Part shown: piece after piece, positions 34,659 to 47,963 of the stretch | Position numbering within the stretch: the stretch's first letter is position 1 | Layout of the letters: each line of letters opens with the position of its first letter | Assembly: GCA_021014945.1 (NCBI GenBank) | Contig: MU266376.1 | Coordinates: 1 to 64,000, forward strand | Direction: 5' to 3' | From: Leucogyrophana mollusca | Lineage: Eukaryota > Basidiomycota > Agaricomycetes > Boletales | Length of the DNA stretch: 64,000 bases | The notes under the pieces: generated by a model | The model's input: only the letters and a program-made list of their open reading frames with translations | Database searches by the model: none | Told to the model about the DNA's origin: nothing | Position numbers and translations under genes: made by a program

Positions 34659-36501
34659 ATGAGCTCGCAACAACAAGCTCAGATGTCCTTTTACCTCCCG
34701 AAGGAGCTTCTTCTCGTTATCTTTCTAGAGCTCGATGGACTATCTCTATTGAAGTGCAAACATGTATGGACGTCCGCAATCACTGTTCAGTCATTATCTG
34801 ATCGATCTTTGTCTGGGGTATCCAGGTCTGCCGATTATTTTACTCGATTATCACTGGCAGCGTTGCTCTGGAGTACATAGTCGAGCTCCTTGCTGCAGGC
34901 ATGGATGATGGGATCCACCCTTCTGCTGACATTACTCGACTGCACGCGCTTCGAAACCACCAGAAAGCTTGGGATTCTATGACATGGACCGAGACGGGAT
35001 ATATTTTCATGGAATGGGGCCATCGCTGGAAACTATGTGGTGGGGTGCTGTGTCAAGCCACCGGGACAGGAGACCTGTCTTGCGTCCAGCTACCCTCTAG
35101 ATGCAGGGAAATCGAGGACAAGCGATGGACCTTGGCTAATTTCGGGTTCAATGTCCGTGACTTCACTGTTGATCCTTCGCAAGATTTGCTTGTGCTACTC
35201 GAAGCGACTGGGTGAGTTTTGCATTTACCCTGTCATCTCGCGGTAGCTGAAATACGTTGCGGTCAAAGTCCACATCGATCTTTTATTGTTCATTTGCGCT
35301 CGCTTACCACGGGAGCACACCATTCACTGGCAAGTGGTCCCTCGATTATACATTCGCCTTGTCCTCTCGGTTCTTGGGAATTTACGATTCAAATCTGCCG
35401 GCAACGGCTGGGCATTTTGATAGGGGATAGTTACATTAGCGACAATGACAAGGACCTGATGGTCTGGGACTGGAAGACTAGTCGATTAGAAATGGTACGA
35501 TCACACTCCATCATATTCGATCCTTGCTCAAACGCCCGTGTAAGGGGATTCGGGGGCGCGAAATCCAGTCGTTCTCCTTTGTTAGCGACGACCTTATCCT
35601 CGTAGCAAAGGTTGTTCCAGGACACGATGGACGGAGCATCCCTCGGCTTGATATTCTAAATGTCAGCCAATACGAAAGCGCTATCCTCCCAAGCTCCGGC
35701 GTTGATTTTATCTGTGGACTGCAATATCCTCCTATTAAAGGAGAAATCACAAAACTACTTGTTCGATCGGAACCTGCGCCTTCGTGGATGCCGCAGCAAG
35801 TGCCCTTTTTCACTTCCCAAAAGGAAAGGCTCTTTGTTGTTACCTGCTCCGTCGATACCAAAGGAGACGAAGTCACTGTCTTGTTTGTTCCGCTATCCAC
35901 TATCCTTGCGCAAATTCAAGCCGCGACTGGTGTTCCTCGATCCGTTGTTGAGTGGACCAATTGGGGACCAAGTGGGACGCGCATGATTGCCAGGTGGCCT
36001 TCAGATCCATGGGTCTGCTACTCGTTCGGAATGAGATTCATTCATCTCCTCCCATGAACAAACGAGCCTCGAGCACGCATTTACGACTTCAACCCGTATA
36101 CAGTGAACCGAGAGGTCAACAAAGCGGGGAATGGGGCACCTCCGGTTTGGAAACGCCTGGCCAAGACTCAAAAAATTAGCGCGCAGATTTCATTTTTCAA
36201 GGAAGACGTCGTCACGTCATTACCAGGTCGCGTAGGGGTCGTATGCCTCCCTATCAATGAGCCAAATGGACGCTGGCATGACGCGATGTTAAGCGAAGAT
36301 AGCGTCATTGCGGTTGCTGTAGGTCGAACCCATTCACGTCAGTTCAGTGCTCATGATTACTCTGTGGCAGTCTGGTGGAGCAAAATATGCGTTCGCGACA
36401 CTGTGACCGGTAATATTGCATATGTACTATCAACCCCTGTGAATTATCCCAAGCACTCGCGTCTCGCGTTCCTAAAAACTCTGCCTGACCTATCATCTTA
36501 G
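34659..36501 (+). pseudogene. F-box protein 3, probably inactivated by an in-frame stop
   Basis: Four exons, 34659-34763, 34826-35211, 35269-35494, 35545 onward. The F-box is MSFYLPKELLLVIFLEL then LLKCKHVCRLFYSII. The later part resembles basidiomycete F-box proteins with propeller-like strands (FTVDPSQDLLVLLEATG, LIGDSYISDNDKDLMVWDWK, FVSDDLILVAK). The frame meets TGA at 36055-36057 but continues unbroken as ARIYDFNPYTVNRE and on to a stop at 36501. I found no splice pair that removes the TGA and keeps phase. Either the gene is dead or truncated, reading-through occurs, or the base is an assembly error. It belongs to a different F-box subgroup than copies 1 and 2, and is tail to tail with the HET-4 side. 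Confidence 0.7.
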
Positions 36502-36929
36502 TTTACAGTCTTCGTGTACCAACCTTATCTCACGGAAGCAGGGTAATGTAAACATGCAATCTTCCACGGGTTGCAAGCAGAACTTGGGCCTCCGGCACTA
36601 GTCATTACCGAAGGCAGGGCAGTTATAGGTGCAGACGAATGTAGTCGGGTGTGTTCGAGTTCCTCGCATTTTGTGAAACAGATGTGTGTCTGGCTTTATA
36701 CTCATGGTACAGCCATCCCATCGCGGGACTTCTGCTGGAGGGTTCGATGTTTATGTGAGCGATACCTTCGTCTCTTCCGCCAGAGACAAAGCCCGTAAAC
36801 TGTAGCCGCTTGGCATGTACTATCGATGGGTGTCTTTGTCCACGTGAATACCTTGAAATATCGTGATCTCGGAGGAGGGGCGAATGAGCAAGCAAGGCCG
36901 TGTATGATGAGGATTCTGGTTCCGCATCT

Positions 36930-37070
36930 TCTGACGTTCTCCAGGCAACTATACTTTGGTCATTCGACATTTTGAGGATTTCGGGCTGGAGTCTGGCATC
37001 GCCATATACATGAGAGAGTATAGCGTACTGTTGCACATATCGCGGTTCTTCAAGCTTCGAGCTCTACGTG
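36930..37070 (-). pseudogene. Collapsed HET-domain gene fragment
   Basis: On the minus strand a start region (SSKLEEPRY then YAILSHVYGD) is joined directly to EILKMSNDQSIVAW. In complete HET genes these motifs lie about 200 residues apart, so almost the entire HET core has been deleted. Similarity fades downstream towards 36800. Confidence 0.8.
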
Positions 37071-37494
37071 TCAGGAAAGCGCATCGTTGAAACGCGCTGA
37101 AGGAGAGATGATCATCCAGCAGGCCAAGGGACAGAGATCTACACACATAGATCTCCGCCAACTGGGAACTTCACTATTGCATTGCAGGCACCCCGGAAGA
37201 AGATTAGCGAGAATTCCCCTCTCACTAACGCTTCAACAATGTTATAGATCGTTACATCTCACTTTCGCAGCCAAAGCCAGAGAGTCGGAAACGATGCCTA
37301 TCACTGCAAGAGTAGGCCACATGCAGGCGTTTATCACAGCATCGGATATACCTCGCGGTTCATTGACAGGTCCGAGCCGCATCACCTTCGCGTCACCGCG
37401 TGGCCGCTTGAGTCCTTTGATAGATAATGTTAGTGTCACCAGTCAGAGTGTTGCCGGCTTGAGCAGCCAGTTCAGGGAGATCGTGTTTCTGGTG
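37071..37494. other. Spacer between HET fragment and HET-4 tail
   Basis: No gene recognised; the plus-strand open frame here has no family features. Confidence 0.35.
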
Positions 37495-39796
37495 CTATCG
37501 ATAGCCATTCCCTTCATCGGACGTCGGATATGAGAATCTGAAGCACTTTTCGCGTCGTACGACATGTTGTCGGGCTTGGAGATGGTGCTCCGCCTCCTGA
37601 ATCATTGCATAATGTTGCGGACCAGCGTGCTTGATGCAGGTACCACACTGAGGTGCGAAGTGGTTCATCCCTAGGGAATTCTGTCTGGATTCGTGACCAA
37701 AGAGGCGCCACGTAGGAAGATGGGTTCCGCTCTTTGGCGCACTGGTCAGGGTGTTCCCGATGGGGGTGGCCGACCTATTCTCCTCGCTTGTGGCGGTGGC
37801 ATTGGTGGTGATAGGGTGCAGCAACGACGCCTTGGACCGAGAAGATTCCCGGTGCTTTTGTGCCACAATGTAGGGTGCATAACTCTCAGAATGTTTGCAT
37901 GGTGACCATCCTTCCGCGGCATGATCGCCATGCGAACTGGGATTCTTCCATAACTCGGACCAGTCTCCTGACGAGCCCCGGCGATGTCGACTGGACGTAG
38001 TGGAACCCACCAAACCTGAGCTTGTGGGTAGGTTGGAGTAACTTATCCTCCGCAGTTGCGGGAAGGCTGGCCGGAGCGATCGCGACTGTGGAAGGTTGAG
38101 CTTGCAGGGCACGTAAGGTCGAGGAGTTGACCTGCAAAGCCTGTACACATGATGCGGGTGGTGTAGTAGACAGTGGTAGGACTGGAATTCTCGGGTTGTT
38201 CCCCTCTGTGTCGACTGAGAGTCCTGTGATGCACGTTGCAACTGAGAACTATCATGCGGATTCGAGTCGACCGGATCCCAGTGTTGCTCCGAGGTCAGCA
38301 ACTCGAATACTTGTTCCACTGGACTGGCATTACACAGTTATCGACCGCTCCGAAAGGAGCTAGGGAGAGAAGTTGCTTACCGATGTACTACCACGCAATT
38401 GGGGCGCCCCACAGAGATGGAGACAGTCCACTGCCATGCATCAAGCGTCGCGGTCACAGTGACCCTCTTTCGTAAATGTTTGAACGCCCATTCTCCGGGA
38501 TGTGCCTTTGAGGATGTGTTGCAGCCGGCCAGCATCTGGGAGACGGGCGTGCAACTCTTCAGCACCGTGTCGTCAAATCCCTCGATGTGGGCGCATGGGC
38601 GGTTCAACCGCCATCCGATAGTCACTGCGAAGCCTTCCCTGCTCACGTCATTTCGGTAAAAGAAAATACACGGATCTTTTTTGTTCCATCTGTAAGTGTC
38701 ATCGCGTTTGGCGCCTATATTTTCCCTTCGGAATAGCACGAAACCTTCTCGGGCACCTTGGGCGGTCTCCACGCGAACGGATTCGACTGCTTCACCTTCA
38801 TCGTCAGATATTGCTTCGGTGCCATATGTCCCATCACTATGGAATTCTATTGGGACACACCGAGGTGGGAGGTTGCCTCCGTTGTCGACGATGACAGAGA
38901 TAATCACGTCCTTGGCGACAAACTCGTCGTAGGGCCCAGAGATCTTGACTTCGTATCGCGGTAAAACCCTCCGAAATAGGCCATCCTCGCGGGAACTGAG
39001 ATGGATACCAACAAGACAGCCATTATCTGAACAGGCAGGCGCTCCTGTGTACCCGATTGGCCAGGGGTTCGCTCGAATGGGGATATTCATTTGGACGTCA
39101 CTGTTGGTGAGGAGGGAGAAATAATATCTGTACCCCACATTTTTACATGTCGACGCGAAGAGACGAGCAAAAGTGGCGGGTGGAATTCGGTCGATACTGG
39201 CGGAGTATCGGAAGTTGTTGGGTGAAGAAGCGAGTAGAGCTGACGCCAGGCTCCCGTGGACCTTGGCACCGATGGACTTCCAAGCAAACATGCTTTGGTT
39301 GTTCGATGCCCTCATGATCTCGGCAATACGCCTGACAAGATGCCCGCTTCCACACCAGTAATGGCCGCGATGACGGAGATCAAACCGGCTTTGGTACCTA
39401 TCTTAATCCAATCCCCCGCTAAAAACACGTTTCTTGGGGGCAATTCTCTCCTGCAAAGTCCGCCCCCTGGTCGTCGCTGAGTACATCTTCTAGATACGCG
39501 TAACACATTCGAGCCTCTGCGTACCAGCGATACATGGAGTCTGTCGCTTCCGAAAGTTCCGCACCGCTGCTTTTGTCGATGCAACAGGTGTCGATCCAGA
39601 GGTATTTATATCCATCCGCGAGAGCTTGTGCGCAACAGTGCTCGATCTTTGCGTACCCTTTGAATTGCTCTGGCGAAGGTTTGTTGGTGTCGCGAAAGGT
39701 GACTTCTTGTTCACCCCATACATGAGACAGTATGGCATACGTCGCCATGTGCTGTGGTTCTTCGAACTGTAAAGTCTCCGTGTTTAGAAGGTGCAT
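37495..39796 (-). pseudogene. HET-domain gene 4, disrupted
   Basis: A minus-strand paralogue of HET-2, starting MHLLNTETLQFEE with YAILSHVWG and WIDTCCIDKSSGAELSEA. Two deletions shift the frame. One, near 39455-39470, removes the segment before GWTLQE. The other, near 39315-39325, joins the LSG-VLP codons to EIMRASNNQS and drops about 50 residues including EDRAYSLMGIF. The remaining C-terminal region to 38381 is open, and the conserved phase-2 intron (38324-38380) is intact. Beyond it lies an unusually long open tail exon (38323-37495, about 275 codons) unrelated to the tails of HET-1 to 3 except in its first residues (PVEQV, as in HET-2). A TATA-like ATATATAA (minus strand) lies near 39945. 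Confidence 0.85.
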
Positions 39797-40521
39797 GGTG
39801 CAAGCTCCAGGGAAAGTACGTCTAAAGGCGCTGTCGATTCTGCGTCATCTCGATCAGTGATTACAGGTCGCCATCCCAGACCGTATTTGCTCACCTTGCG
39901 TTGGCGTAAAAAGGTTGGGGAGACCTTGGATGGGAACGGACCAGGGTTATATATGCAAGCATAGCACGCCCCCTACATGCTGCGTCAATATCTGCTGCTG
40001 GATAGGCTCTAGCCTGGCCCCAGCGCACCATGTCCAGCTACAAAGCTGTGGGCAGCCACGCGCTTGACATATTGAAGAGGTATACTGGGGCTTGGAGTAA
40101 GGTCCAGACTGTGGCTCCGCTTCTGTACTACAAGCATCACGTATGAGGATAAGAAATGAAACGAAAGGCGCTCAAGCGGTGGACCCGTCGATGAGAACCA
40201 GTGATGATATCGTTGGAACTTTAAGTTTGAAATGGCGAGCTCATGGACAGACGAGTCAAAACCTGTCAAAACTGTCAAAGTAACAAGTATTTCCACTTAC
40301 ATAACCGAAAAATAGGTAAAATGCTCCAAGCTGAAACCAATTGACTGTCGTTCTACATGGTGAATGCAAAGGTATGTGTATCCATGTATGGGCAAAGTAA
40401 TGCTATAAGTATGCACGACACTGTTCCTTGTGTACTATAAACAATATGCACAGCGATCATCTTTCAAACGCAGCGCTTTTGTTGACGCGACTGACGTGAC
40501 CGCGACTTCACTACACGTCGC
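39797..40521. other. Right border of the HET island
   Basis: The first ~110 bases resemble the HET-2 upstream region and carry the HET-4 promoter. The rest shows no gene and no repeat shared with the island, so the boundary with the conserved block probably lies near 39,950-40,000. Confidence 0.45.
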
Positions 40522-41563
40522 TCACCCGCTCCGTCTTCCTAAACCACACAATGCAAGTGCTGCTCGCATCATGTCGTCGTCTTGCACCGCATTTTTTCCG
40601 TCCGCTCCTCCAGCGCTGAAGTGAATTGGTTTTTGTCTCTGCTTCTGCTTAGAGAAAGGCGCTCCATTACCCCAGGCGAGATGGGAGGAGCTAAGGCTAC
40701 TGTCAGGAGTGACAGCCTCGTCATCTTCCTCCTCCGTTTCATCTCCTGCAGAGCCGAGGGATCTGCTGGACGCGCCGAGACTGCGGCCTTCTTTTCCCGC
40801 TACCCTAGCAGCAGCACATGCCCATTCTAGAGTTCGTCCAGAACCAATGAAGTCAACATACTCTCTTGCGGGTGGGCTCGGCGGAGGCCCCAGCGGCGAC
40901 GAAGGCATGTTGTCCCAGAGGGACGCGTGGGGGTTGCGAGGCTTCGTTGGGGTGCGAGGTGGCGGAAGGCGGGACTCAGAACGAGCAGCGACGCGATCTA
41001 GGGAGGGTCGTGGGCGTGGGGGTGTGAGTTTGCGGCGGGGTGTCTGGAGGATGCTGGAGGACGAGTGAGTGCGCCCATGCGACGAGCGGACATGAGTAGA
41101 GGTGGAGGCATTGGGGGGAAGAGATACAGCTGATGATGACGAAGTTCGGGATGTGAGGGGTGATGACGGGACACGGGAGTTAGAGTTGACGTTGGAGATG
41201 TTTGTGGCGTTATGAAGAGTAACTTTGCGCTCTGTCTGGCGTTTATTCTGGAACCAGATCGTCACAGATTTAATTTCCCTACGAGGACTATGGTTTTAGC
41301 ACGGCCGGACAGCGGAAGCACCAACTGAAGCAAAAGAAAGCGGGCGGAGACAAATGGGCAATAGGACAGTTGGACGCGACTTACATCCCAGCTGAGTTTG
41401 CAACAGTTTCGCGCTCCTCGCGCGTTGGATGCGAGGTTTGGTGGTAGAGCTGCTCGAGCATCATGAGCTGCACGCTCGTAAACCTCTTCCGCGTCCGCCG
41501 GGTAGCGTCATCCGACGATATGCTCGCCGCAGAAGATGTGCGCGAGAGTGCTGCAGGCTGCAT
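40522..41563 (-). CDS. Homeodomain transcription factor
   Basis: Two exons on the minus strand, 41563-41385 and 41278-40522, about 311 residues. The homeodomain begins near residue 20 (RRTRKRFTSVQLMMLEQLYH) and ends with the recognition helix MEIKSVTIWFQNKRQTER. It has the diagnostic Trp, Phe, Asn and Arg, and the intron falls just before helix 3. The canonical 60-residue spacing is restored only with the acceptor at 41279. The rest is low-complexity, Ser/Pro-rich and acidic, with a short conserved-looking end (MRAALALCGLG). Typical of Agaricomycete homeobox regulators outside the mating-type locus; targets unknown. No companion homeodomain gene or mating-type flanks are seen, so I do not call this a mating-type gene. 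Confidence 0.88.
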
Positions 41564-41938
41564 ATTTAGTTTGCGCGCAGACTATTCGTGATAGAAGGGA
41601 GCAAAGAGTAATTTTTGGGACTGATGTTGGGTGGGAGGAAATGATGCGGCGTGCGCGGGGCGTGCGTATTTAAACGGACGCGGACACGCAGCCCCCAGCA
41701 AACATAACGCGTGGCGGAGATCAAAACACGCGTCGGTCACGTGACCGTGTCGAGCGAGCTGACCCGTTTTGGCGAAAATAGCTCCCGAAACGGTCTGCCA
41801 GTCATCCACAACAATATCAGGCGGCGGAAAATGTGAATGGGGAGAAGGCATCGATTAATGGGTGCTGATATGCGCCGCCTAATTCTCTAAAATAGCCAGT
41901 GAAATCCCCCTGACTACACTGAGAATAACCGTGGACCC
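41564..41938. other. Homeodomain gene promoter and uL2m 3' flank
   Basis: The minus strand carries TTTAAATA near 41665-41675, about 105 bases upstream of the homeodomain ATG. Around 41690-41760 the sequence is GC-rich with repeated ACGCG/CACGTGAC words. No coding region is present. Confidence 0.45.
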
Positions 41939-43222
41939 TCAAGCAGTCCCCATCCGCTTCTCCTTCCCCCGCGGCCTCTCTCGGACAACCATCTTGTTGC
42001 TGTTCTTTGGGCCTTTCGGACCCGGTTTGCGAGTGCGTTTACCCTTTGTTGGCCAGCCCCAAACAGATACGGGGTGCTTGTTGGATTTTGATTTACCACG
42101 TCCACCCCCATGAGGATGGTCTTTTCTATAGACACAATAAAGCTCAGCGACACGCTAAATAGCTGGAGCAAAAAGATGGTCAACATACGCGTTCATGGCA
42201 ACACCTCGAACACGAGGTCTCCATCCTAACCAACGGTTTCTGCCTGCCTTACCCAGCTTACGGCTCTTCCACAGCTGGTTACTGACTCTTCCGATGGTTG
42301 CGCAGCAATCCTGCAGAACCTTTCGTACTTCTCCGCTTTGCAGGCGCACGTGTGTATATCTTCCAGACTCCTCGTGGTTAACGACCTGCGCAAATGAACC
42401 TGCAGAGCGAACAAGGATACCCTTGCCTTGCGGCGAGAGCGAGATGCAGTGAATGACGGTGCCAGTAGGTATGAGGCGTAGAGGGAGAACGTTGCCGGGC
42501 TTAACGGTCTTCGCGCGGAGGATTCCGACGGCCAGTGCATCTGATGACGATTGATCTTTGGCGGCCTGCTCGTCCAGTTCCGCATCGGGGTCGTCTTTCA
42601 GCGCCTTCCCTCGCTTATCCCTCGAGTCGACATATCCAGCCACAAAGCCGTCGGGGATACCCGACCTGAAGCTCTGCACCGTGTCCCCAGCCCTCAACCC
42701 CTCGCACGCAAGTATGTAACTCCACTTCTTCGTCCCGTCAACGATTTTCGGGTCCCGGTTTTTCACCAGCGCGATGTGCGCTGAACGACCCGGGTCGTAC
42801 TCTATGCGTACGACATCGTACAAGCCAGGTTCTGAGCGCATGAAGTCAACGACACGTATACGCTGTTTGTGCCCTCCTCCACGGAAACGGACAGTGATGC
42901 GCCCATGAGAGTTGCGACCACCCTTCTTCCGGAGGGGAACGGTGAGCAGACGAAGAGGCCGTCCTTCGAACAAATGCGAGTTTATTGGGCGTCGAAGATG
43001 TCGGATACCTGGGGACACGGGTTTATATTTCTTGAAAAGGATAGTCGATGCGTCTAGTGATGTTGCTGCTGGCTCTTTAGCAGACGGAGTTGGTGTTATC
43101 CGTGCATAGCTACGAGCGAGGCTGGCCGCCTTGAGGATGCTAAGTGATGAATGTGAGGTCGATGGCGATGCTAATGAAGATATGCTCCGAAGTAGACCGC
43201 TCCTGCTCCGTAAGCTGAACAT
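41939..43222 (-). CDS. RML2: Mitochondrial large-subunit ribosomal protein uL2m
   Basis: Two exons on the minus strand, 43222-42189 and 42125-41939, about 406 residues. I start at the ATG giving [19 protein letters not shown], an ideal mitochondrial presequence rich in Arg and Ser; the frame stays open upstream to further ATGs near 43360. The L2 core includes [32 protein letters not shown] and the peptidyl-transferase-centre motif [21 protein letters not shown]. That motif is only rebuilt by the phase-2 intron 42126-42188. The C-terminus [14 protein letters not shown] is family-typical. The gene is divergent from RVB2 with about 136 bases between start codons. Confidence 0.93.
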
Positions 43223-43358
43223 CCCACCGCAAAGACCTTGACTGAAGCTTGAAGCTGCCAAACCCGAAAGCAGAAATAAATTATTGGGGTTTGCACGAAC
43301 GATGTTTGCTCCGAACAAATAGACGCGTTCTGCTCCCGCTCTTCCACGAACCATCATC
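43223..43358. promoter_or_regulatory. Divergent promoter uL2m / RVB2
   Basis: Only 136 bases separate the uL2m ATG (minus) and the RVB2 ATG (plus), so one short region must drive both. No TATA box is visible. Coordinates depend on the chosen starts, which are moderately certain. Confidence 0.5.
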
Positions 43359-45150
<1,792 letters not shown>

Positions 45151-46567
45151 CGTTTCCGTGGTTATGTGTAGCCAGGTGGGCATATTTTGTGGAGATGCTG
45201 CAGCCTACTTATATTCGCTGCCTTTACCTGCCAACACTTGCAGATTTCTGTAGACTATCTAATCGACGTAGTGGCGAATTCTTCGTGCGATCCAATAACA
45301 CAAGGCTTCTCCAGTTGCACATGGACGCCAGGTCTTCCCTCCAACAAAAGGGGAGCCTATTGACGAAAGCTTGGTATGAAGGGTCCTTTTGGGGAGAGCC
45401 CCTGACCATCCGATAAAGCACCGAGGTACGGATTGCGCAGAAGTTTAACCTTCTAAAGTTCCGCCCTGTCCAGAAGCGCCCGACACGTTGGCGTCCTTAC
45501 TTTTCGGACGAGGCCTGACTTGCATGACTTGTGCTGCCACCGCGGCTGGGCGGTTGATACTCGGCATGATGGCCGTTCACCACCGGTATCATTGAATAGC
45601 ATTAGGTCGGAGTCACCCCCTTTCGTGTTGCATCCGAATGGAGGTCAGGTCCATTTCATATATGATATGATCTGACAGCCCCAGATCATTTCATTGCTTT
45701 CCTCACCAACGATCACGACCACAACCTGTCAGCCCGCAGCGATATTATGGTGAGCCTCTTACTTTTGTTAGGCGACTCCACTAGCAGATCCCAAACGATT
45801 TTGGCATCCTAGAAATCTTGGAAGAACAGGGGCAGTGGCGGTTGCATGGGCAGGCAGACAACTGAACAATCCAGAAGGCATTCGCAAGGAGGGGATATGT
45901 CCAGCTCGGTAGGGGCTATGACAAGGTCTTTTTCCATGTACTAAGGAACTTTCTTCATGTATCAGGGCGACGTGACAGGATCCGCAGAAGCATTATCCGA
46001 AACCAGCACCCTGGTCTGTACGCGTTCTGGTGTTAAGTTTCCCCCTTGTTAACTTGGGTCAGGTTGAATTCTCGATTGAGAACGGCGGTGCATACAGAAT
46101 ACCCGTTCGTCTGTTACTTTTGATAGTCCACGAGGAAAAATGCTCACTTGGTCCCGTACAGCCCATAGCCCCCATATCGCCATCAGCGCTAATGGCTCAT
46201 CCTCCACAAGAAGACGAAGATGTAAGTTATCACTTCAACATCTTTACAATGCCCTGACGTGCTGCAAGGATCAGATGATCGACCCTGATGACCGAGCTTG
46301 GGATTATCCATCGCCTATCGAGAAGTATGGCCGTGCCTTGGCCAAGCTAAAGGTGCTCCTTCCTCGCCCAAAACCGAAATTAGGTTGAGGGAGCGCACTG
46401 CGGGCTACTAGCACCAGTCAGAATCCCTTCACCCCAATATGCCTACGTCATGCAGACAGCCGTCTTGCCTTAGAAATAATCGTAAAGGTGGACGCGCAGG
46501 CTCTAGCGAAGTTGTGTTGATGCAATAATATGAGAGCGGCACCTTGTAAAGTACGCCGATGACAGTA
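45151..46567. other. Region with a possible unrecognised small gene
   Basis: From about 45733 to 46388 on the plus strand there are several short open stretches separated by intron-like GT...AG segments. They start near IPNDFGILEILEEQG and end with DYPSPIEKYGRALAKLKVLL before a stop at 46386-46388. The end looks like a real C-terminus, but I do not recognise a family and cannot settle the exon order. Nothing is seen at 45151-45700. Confidence 0.3.
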
Positions 46568-47721
46568 TCAACCGAACCTTTGCTTTGCCAGCTGTTGGAA
46601 CATGTCCATGGTGGCCTTGTCTTTCTCCCGTATTGCTGCGCTTCGTTCTCGAGTTGCGGCAATCTTCTCATCTTTACCCCGCTTTTCCTCGAAGCGCTTG
46701 CGTGCCGCATCCCGACGAGCAATACTTCCATGGAGCACCAGCATCAGCTTCATCTGATGAATCAAAGGAAGATGGACATACTGGTCTCTGAAACTGTCCC
46801 CCCCACCGAGGAGGGTTGATTCGTCGGCCTCGAACCCATCATCTCCCTTCTCTCTAAACGCTCTGTCATTCTCTCTCCTTGCTCGTTTCTTCTCGAGCAT
46901 GCCTTCCCTCCCAACTGGTTTCGGTCCCACCATTTCCTCGACTCGCTCCTTTGCTTCAGCGCGATCTCGTTTCCGCTTATGGTCTCGCTCTGCTGCTTGA
47001 TATTCAGAGGCAGATTCTCGAGCTAGGACGAGGTCCGATGAAGATGGCAGAGTTGGACCGTGTACCCGACCGCTGCTAGAGGCACCTTGAGATCGAGAGT
47101 CCCGGCCATAAGTTGCAGAGCCAACTTCTTCGCGGACAGCATTCAGAGCCTTCGCGTCCACGACGGAGCCCTTTGACGCAAATGACCATTTATAAGCCGT
47201 TTGATTGGTAGCTGATGATGCTACCGAGTCCACGTTATTGTAGATAGAGTCTGGGTGTCGAGTATGAGTGATTGGGTGCGGGGATGGATGGTCTGACTCA
47301 CCGGGTAGTTTCCCTCTGTTCCATGCCTTGATGACCTCAGCCAAATCTAGCCAAGCATGTGGAGAGGAGGAGACGATCGTACCTTCACAAACTTTCGAAA
47401 ATAACTGTCTCTCTCTTTAGCACTAACTGGTAGAGGCGTTGGTTGTGCTTACCTCCTCGCCCTATCACTTGAGAGCTCGTCGAAGTACTGTACGGAACGC
47501 GGCTGAAGTTACGATAAGAATGGGCAAAATTGTAGACAGACCTTGCTTTTCTCCTCCTTCAACCATAGCCTGAATTCGGTGTTCTTCAAGAAATAGTCGG
47601 ACTCGGAGATGAGGGAGACCCCAGGTGGTAGGGAGTGGCTTCTATCTGGAGATCGAGAACGCTCTCTTTCTCGTGAATGAGAGTCTGTTCGATCCTGCTC
47701 GTGGTCTCGATGCGAAGGCAT
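46568..47721 (-). CDS. SCI1-like basic nuclear protein
   Basis: Six minus-strand exons, 47721-47542, 47487-47453, 47404-47383, 47326-47302, 47211-46782, 46724-46568; about 282 residues. The N-terminus is Arg/Ser/Asp-rich (RDHEQDRTDSHSRERERSRS), like splicing-associated proteins. The conserved core, split over four exons, reads DYFLKNTEFRLWLKEEKSK, YFDELSSDRAR, YFRKFVKAWNRGKLP. I know this arrangement from plant style cell-cycle inhibitor 1 and related proteins of unclear function. The C-terminal half is a charged, probably helical stretch (RDAARKRFEEKRGKDEKIA). The tiny 22- and 25-nt exons are supported by the restored core motif and by phase. A 57-nt intron before the last exon could be retained without breaking frame. 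Confidence 0.75.
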
Positions 47722-47963
47722 TGGGGTTGAAAGGAGCTTATTCAGTGGTTATGCCAATCCAGCGGAACAGGTGTGAGGATGAATGTTTTGCCTCGCAACT
47801 CGCTGACCAACAGCAATCAACAAGGCGTAATAAACTCGCTCGAGCGTAGGACTCCTAGTAGGACCGACTCGGACTGACTACTAACTTCTGTACGTGTATA
47901 GTGTACAGCAGTATTATGTAAAATGGAGAAAATCAAGAGATGCTGTCTTGTATAATAGTATAG
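47722..47963. other. Short spacer between SCI1-like and P450 genes
   Basis: SCI1-like 5' flank and P450 3' flank; no additional gene visible. Confidence 0.4.

Noticed and set aside
40522..41563. Mating-type (HD) locus
   Set aside because: Only one homeodomain gene, with no divergent partner and no neighbouring mip-type peptidase gene; the mitochondrial and chromatin genes beside it are not mating-type markers.
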